Shown in pieces: positions 58,101-64,000 of a stretch of 64,000 nucleotides of DNA. The stretch covers positions 11,093,014 to 11,157,013 of the forward strand of contig LS997562.1 in NCBI GenBank assembly GCA_000469685.2, written 5' to 3'. This stretch comes from Haemonchus contortus. Its lineage: Eukaryota > Nematoda > Chromadorea > Rhabditida > Trichostrongylidae. Below the pieces are notes generated by a model. That model was not told where the DNA came from, did not search any database, and worked only from the letters and a program-made list of their open reading frames with translations. The position numbers were made by a program, and so were the translations under genes. Within the stretch, counting starts at the first letter, position 1. Every line of letters starts with the position of its first letter.

Positions 58101-61100
58101 AGTAACATAGGGAGATACAGTACCGAGGGGTGCAGTTCTCATTTGCAGGATCCGTTCCAATGTCTGTAGTTAGGTAGTCCCAACCTCTTCCATTCTTCGA
58201 ACTTGTAACTGGTTCCAAACTTTTTTGGGGCAAAAAACACGTGCGTATACTGGTTGGCTCGAGAATCATTAAGTTTTTCGAGTCCCCTTTTAGATATCTG
58301 TAAATCGTGATTATAACTAGAGGAAAGCTTCACCTTTCTGAAGTGTCTCGAGGTCATCACTAAGCATTTTTCATACTTCATAGCGCTGGCGTGGTCATTT
58401 TTCTACCTCACCCTTTGGTAGTTGCTTGGCATATAGCATGGCTCTGACTTTTTTCGACTTACCTGGGCGTTCTTCAGTTTTTCCTGAGTCTTTGCAAACA
58501 TCTTTTAATGTATTCCACAACACATCTAACCCTTTACCTTGTAGTCGTCCCTCTATGTTTAACTAACAAAAGGGCAATCATCATGGAAAGTAAGGTAGCA
58601 AACAAGTTAGTCGAAGAAGGTGCAAACGTGTTTGTTGAAGTGATTCTTATGCCACTGCCATCCACCACTTGTTGATTGGTTGTGTTCTCGTGCCCAGTCG
58701 AACAATCGAGCGTACCGCTGAGACAATTAACCTCAGAGGTGAGGGATATCTGCGCGGTTACCTTTCATGTGTTTAGTCCGAAACAGATTTGATTTGGAGG
58801 CATAGTCTCAAAATGAGAAGAGCAACAATACGGTCTTATTGAGAAACCTTTTAGCTTAAAAAACCGTTTGATGGGCGTTTAGCCCAACCTAAGTATATCA
58901 GTCACCACTCCATGGAGCGAGTATACTATTCACCATCCCACTTGGGAGATGTCGAAAGGAACCAGAAAAAATTTTTCGAAACGATTCTCTCCACATGAAC
59001 GAGTAAAAATGCTGTCCATCATGCTTCCAAGGTCCCATCCTCTGCGGAATTCTGTGGTCGACCCTGTTCACACTGCTGGAATCGCAATAGTAAAGCGGGA
59101 TGAATGTAATGGGATTATTGCCGCTAGTAGCGGTTTCTGAACGAATATGGTAAGCCAGCTATGACGATAAGGCCATACCTAGGGTGATACCAGTCTGTAC
59201 TACAAACGGATGGTCCCAACTTGACATCTCCTAATACATTGCCCTATCGTAACGCTCAGATATTACCGACCGCGGCTGAGACAACAACGATCAAAGCTCG
59301 CAAACATGACGATACAGCTCAGGAATGAGTGCTGTCATCCTAATTTCTGACATGATGCCATTTGGAGCGCAGCTTGGTAATAATCTCATTTTCATTGCCG
59401 ATATCTCGTGCAATACATAAGTTCGACAAAGGGAAAGGAGTATCTTCGATGTCTTCCACGGCTCCCTTTACGTTTTTTCTTATTTGTTAAACTACTCAGA
59501 AGACCTACAGTTTCTTAACCGCTCATCCCCATACTGATGTCAAGTAATGTATGAGAGGTCATTCCCAACTGCGAAATGTTCACATTCACGGGTTGAGACG
59601 ATGTCATCGATATTTTCGTGAAACAACGATTCGAATAAGCCAAATGTGGGGGTGACAAGGTCAAGTATCCGGTTTGAAATCACAGCAGGGGGCTATTTGA
59701 CAGCTCTACGTAGACGAGGTGAAAATTAGGTATACACACTTGAGTACACCGACTTTGATCTGGAAAACTTATGAATAGTATCTGCTCGAAATCTGGTTGA
59801 AGATATGAATGAGAGTTTCGAAAAGTTGGCTAGGTCTTTGTGTTTATCGTAGTTATTAAAGTACTTATCGGGTCAGATAGTGGGCAGTGGGCGGTTGACG
59901 ATCAAAGGCGATGGCAAACACATAACATAGCGGAACGCAGTAAATAGTGGCAGGTGGGTGTATTTGGTCAAACATTGCTATCATTCAGTGTAGCACTGCG
60001 GATTTGTTCTTATGCCCAGTTCTTTACCCGCCAGCCGACTCGGGTGGTTAAGTACCGGTGGTAAATCTGCTTGCCGGTGCTCACTTATGCATGTGGTAAG
60101 AATACCGAACGAACCCTTGACCCTTTTAGTTCTGGCATCATCACCAGTTGAACTGAAGGGAACTGTGTGAAATAGACGGATGGGGGAACATATTAGATAG
60201 GGCTGTAGATTTAAGAGAGCGGTAGAGTGGATTGAAAGAAAATCAGAGTAGAGAAGGATAGCGCTTTTAGATGTGTAGAGATGAGAAAAGAATGAATGAA
60301 GTGGTTTAAATAAGATTTCCTTCGATACACCCTTGTCTGCTTATTGCTCAGATCCGCGGGAGCACCTGGGTATGTACTTGATGTATGCAATAACTTGTAT
60401 GAGTAACCAGTATTTAAGTCAATCAATTAATCTTCCCGAGCAACATGTTCTTCCTGAACATGAAGCATGCAACGAAATAGATGACTCGCCAAGTTGGGTA
60501 TCGGGTAGTGGGCGAATGACACCCTAAAGCAGTGCGCTACTCATAAGCGGATTGACAGTGAAATTCGCAAAATTTAGGAGAAAATTTGAAAAAAAGGAGT
60601 TCGCAATGAAAAGAGAATTCACATGAGGGGGTAGGAGGTAGGGTACTGTACACGGCGCACTTAGAGGAACTAAAAGAGAATTGCAACAGGAGGAACCTCG
60701 CCCCCTTTAGAGGAGCAAAGGGGTTCATAGTAAAAATGGTGAAATAAAAGGAAAAAGGAAAAATGAGCGAGCGATAAAGGGAAATCGTATAAGGGTGAGA
60801 GACAAAAGGAGATAAAAACCTGAAAAGAGTGCCGCTCAGTACTGTAGATGTATGCTGGAAAGATAAGTAGCAGGCATTGCTGATAGCGATTGAGTGTGAA
60901 GCAGTATGAGGGTGAATGGCAGAGCCTGGCGGTACCGGTTTGAAGGGCGTTCCATACAGGGATGGTGCTTATTCAGACTTATAGCGGCACATTCTTATTT
61001 CTACTTGATCCATGTAACAGCTTGCAAGGGCCAGAGATGTGGAGAATTCTGTGTTTCCTAGTTGCCCTTGCCGAATCGGATATAAACTCAACGATCTCTC

Positions 61101-64000
61101 AAGGGTGAGCGGTTGTCTGATTGATTCTGGGACCTAATGGGGCGTAATTCCGACCCCGTTAACGCCAAATTGAAGTCTGTTCTGCGGAGAAGATGTCCCT
61201 GTTGAGGTCTTCGAAAAAGAATCAAATTGGCTAAAGCCGTCTTACCCACTTTATATTTCTTGATCTCATCAAATAATAATTCAAGCAATATCTCTTCCTA
61301 CCGACAGACCACTGAAGCACCATTAGCTTCGGAGAAGATCTTCTCATGAATACTGAATGTGAATTAACAGCTCTATTTCCTTTCATTCTTGAGCTGTTCA
61401 TTTGCATGGAATTTTTGGTGATCATTGAGCTCCTGATACCATTTAAGCCGTTGGAAACCAACAAAAATTGCCAAATCCAAAGTTATAGCGAGTCTTATAT
61501 CAGATTCAGAAAAAACAGATCCTTTCGATGACTTGGTTCGTATCCATATCCATGGACCACGCTGTGGTGGGGCAAAGATGTCTTCGATACAGGATATGAG
61601 ATGAAGTGTTTCGGCCGCTTTTGGCGTGCGCCCTGCATCCGACTTCCGTTCAGAATCGTAGTGGAGCTTTTTGAAAGCTTACGGCCCGAAATAATGACTG
61701 GCTGTGGCCAGTTAATGAACGAGTCAGCGCTTTTATTTCGCCAGAAGAGTCTAGTCCCAATAAGACGATCTTGTAGAGATGGAAGGCTCCAGTTGGATGG
61801 GAAGGGTGAAACGGGTATCAATCCGGGAGTCGATCCGCGGATCATGTGTGTTATAGTGTGCGCCACTTGCACTACATCAACTCTGTCCTACGCCTTTCGT
61901 ACATTGGCAAAGCAGCAACGGGATTCTTCAGCATCATGGATACTAGGAACTGAGACACAAGCATACTCATAGTGTTTGCACGCCTACCTGATGAGCATGG
62001 AATCCGATTAGTCCATTCTTAATGAAGAGAGACACCTATAGTCATTGTTCCTATTCCGCTGCCAAGTGAAGCGCAAGAGGATCGCGCTTTGATGCAATGT
62101 TATGTTCAGGCTATTCGTGACCACTCAGTTTCCATGAAGTCGTTATACAATGGGTTCAAAATGAACTAGTAGATAAAATTAGTCGTGGAGTCTAGGATCA
62201 GTAAAAAGTCCAACAGCTCCACCTGGTCTGTAGAATCAGTAAAACGTTCAATAGTTCCACCGTATGCTCCACCTTATGCTTCCTAAGGTTATGGGTTTAA
62301 CCTTGCCAACCAGCGCAATTCAGAATGAAGGCGTATAATTCTCCTGGGTTACGAGAGATGTAGATGGGGTAGTGCAGAGTTGCGATGCTACCAACCTGTG
62401 CTGCGAGGATCACATTCCGATCTATATTTCTAGGGCTGACCTTCCCTCCGTCCTTCTGGGCACGGTCATCGGATACCAGACTCGTTTAGGAGGAGGGAAC
62501 TTATGGCTTATTCATCGCGCAGTCCCGCAAGTCACTGATGGTAGACTATCGCATTGCAACGTCACTACCCACTACATTTCGGTTGAATGTCGAGTGTGTG
62601 GCGCATCCAGAAGGCACTAAAATTTTACTTCTTTGAGGTTTTGGGAGAAATTAGTAAGCGCTCTTCTCACTGCTTCTGTAGATAGAGTCGCTGGTTACCA
62701 TACATCAGATTCGAGTGAGTGCTGCGTAGAGTAGGACGCCGCTACCATTTCCACATAGAGTCAAGTGTGTGGCGCATCCAAAGGCCTGTTGGCGTCGAAA
62801 TCCTTTTATGAGGTAGTTAATCTGTACTCTCTCAGCCGGTGAAGTGGCAAGAGAAGAGAAACGCTGATTGCCAATCGTCTAGGTGGAGTGCTATGTGGGT
62901 GTACGAGACCTTCTATCGGTCAGGTTCGGTTACTTGTTCCCATGTTGTGTGGGATGGTAGATGGATTGGTAATATATTGTGATAAGTTCCGGACTCATTG
63001 TATCGATAAAAACGCTCCCTTCTACTTGGACAATATTTCTTGCTAATATACTACCTGAATTTTTCATTCTTATTCTCTATGTGAATGGTAATTGAGCGAT
63101 ATCCATTAAGGCCTTCCATTCGCTGATTGACAAACTCATTCATCAGCTTAATCGTTTGGCAAAAGCCCTACGTACGGTGGACGATGTGGATGAGGATATT
63201 CATTGGCTGCTTTATGGTGCAAGCGTGCACGAGTGAGTGGCGTTTTATGTTTGGCATCTTAGTGCACTCTGAGAATGAAATTCGATATCTTAATGATATG
63301 AATGAACACCCTATCGATTTTTTAATTTCCAAGCTCTGAGTTTTTCAAATCGATTTAGTGACAACCGAGCAATTCGACAGACAGCTCATTGGGCCTTTAA
63401 ATTATGTGCAGTTGAAACAGCACCGATTGAATACGCTGGCTATTTCCGGCGAAGAGGCCCATCATCGGAAACGGTTGAATTGCAGCGGAAAATGGCACAG
63501 CTTCACACGGAAAACGTTCGAAGAGAGGTGGGCAACGAGCAATTTAGCCCCAATCATCGTTTCACTAGTTTTTCCGAGCTTCTTTGAACGAAAGAGCCAA
63601 TCCATAATGGAAGAGTGCAACTATGAGCGAAATGGCTATGTTTCGTCGTCGATGAACGGATGCTGTGCGTGGGGATTTCTTATGTCGTAGCGTCCATGTC
63701 TCCCCCTCCCCGTACGTAGGCCGCAGATGGAGACAAACCTAATGAGGCAGCGCGCGTTAGTGTGACCTTTGTGTTTTGTTACGTCCTCAATCGTAAGGAG
63801 AAGAGAACAAGCAATTAACATTACTTTACAAGCGGTCGTTTCCACTCAAGTGAGATGATTCGTCTGAAAACGGGCGTCTTAAGTAGTTTTTTTAGGGGGT
63901 AAGAAATGTGAAATCGTTAAAATTTCAGTGCCTTCTGGGATTACCACTCAAAGCAGCCCGGTTTTATCAACACAAAGAGGATAGAGGAACGTCCGATGAT
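55138..64000 (+). CDS. smg-5: SMG-5-like nonsense-mediated decay factor (3' end outside window)
   Basis: SMG-5 recruits phosphatase and decay activities to phosphorylated UPF1. Exons join in phase: 55138-55229, 55283-55394, 55832-55953, 56005-56154, 56307-56385, 56448-56470, 56547-56686, 57569-57672, 57737-57865, 57941-58060, 63111-63232, 63359-63527, and one from about 63929 that runs off the edge. The 14-3-3-like/EST1 region is seen in EMFWRASYYEPL, MYNLYLGDLHR, YYRRAVEMDSDVGRAYNQLA and PFQKAWDNLKKTFE. VIRIRRRRASSGSDSQAGS matches the basic-serine linker of SMG5 (not SMG7), and FNVFGGWLLAEVCEWLF starts the EST1-type helical part. QRKMAQLHTENVRRE resembles the coiled region before the PIN domain, which is not yet reached. 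The intron after 55953 needs a GC donor. The start follows a TCTTAG acceptor. Confidence 0.83.
58061..63110 (+). other. 5-kb intron of the SMG-5-like gene
   Basis: Bounded by AAT|GTGAGT and TTAAG|GCC. Both flanking exons are in phase 0 and the joined protein (AALLN-AFHSLIDKL) reads smoothly. All earlier introns of the gene are under 1 kb. It contains the dispersed repeat at 61620-61870, a local duplication with GTGTGGCGCATCC (62597 and 62769), and otherwise unrecognised sequence. No nested gene was found. Confidence 0.65.
61620..61870. repeat. dispersed repeat, copy 2
   Basis: Collinear with 11650-11910 (see there), same orientation, in the large intron of the SMG-5-like gene. The flanks are unrelated, so it is a dispersed and not a segmental repeat. 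Confidence 0.55.

Noticed and set aside
61088..61464. Overlapping minus-strand open frames suggestive of a retroelement
   Set aside because: No reverse transcriptase, integrase or transposase motif could be found; similarity was only impressionistic.
1..64000. CRISPR array, operon-style prokaryotic genes, rRNA
   Set aside because: Repeats present are satellites, MITEs and microsatellites; gene structure is eukaryotic throughout.

Overview
The window looks like nuclear DNA of a clade V (rhabditid/strongylid-type, hookworm-like) parasitic nematode. The reasons are divergent hsp-16-type small heat shock gene pairs as known from Caenorhabditis, short GT-AG introns beside repeat-swollen multi-kilobase introns, start codons placed just behind splice-acceptor-like sites (consistent with spliced-leader trans-splicing), an innexin gene, and many small inverted-repeat transposons plus a decayed mariner. 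The species cannot be fixed from sequence alone.

Left part (1-11.6 kb): a tandem array of small heat shock protein (sHSP) gene pairs. Three complete pairs are present. In each, one gene runs leftward (1511-2035, 5722-6363, 9775-10417) and one rightward (2444-3026, 6774-7566, 10822-11413) from a shared promoter with two TATA boxes, two heat shock elements (HSEs) and facing GC boxes. A fourth, orphan promoter lies at the left edge, so the array probably continues outside. The leftward gene of pair 1 has lost its C-terminal tail through a 5-bp deletion. The rightward gene of pair 2 carries two miniature transposons, one in an intron and one in the 3' UTR. A 269-bp near-perfect hairpin and an inverted sHSP relic lie between pairs 2 and 3.

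Middle-left (11.6-24.9 kb): two unrecognised low-complexity genes stand head to head. One has a membrane anchor, a proline-rich domain and a lysine tail (12429-14030); the other is acidic/lysine-rich (15466-16667). They are followed by repeat territory: a 127-bp satellite, GC-box palindromes, a GACA microsatellite, a MITE and a dead mariner (23610-24871).

Middle (24.9-46.5 kb): an unrecognised cysteine-pair gene on the plus strand (27831-30067), then two well-supported minus-strand genes: an innexin (32853-36229, 11 exons, 444 codons) and the WASH-complex subunit strumpellin/WASHC5 (38835-46473, many exons).

Right part (46.5-64 kb): a mostly empty 5-kb spacer, a tail-anchored cytochrome b5 (51852-53461), a 490-bp inverted-repeat element, and the nonsense-mediated-decay factor SMG-5. 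SMG-5 starts at 55138, has a 5-kb intron full of repeats, and runs off the right edge. The housekeeping genes show no common pathway. The only coordinated unit is the heat-inducible sHSP array.
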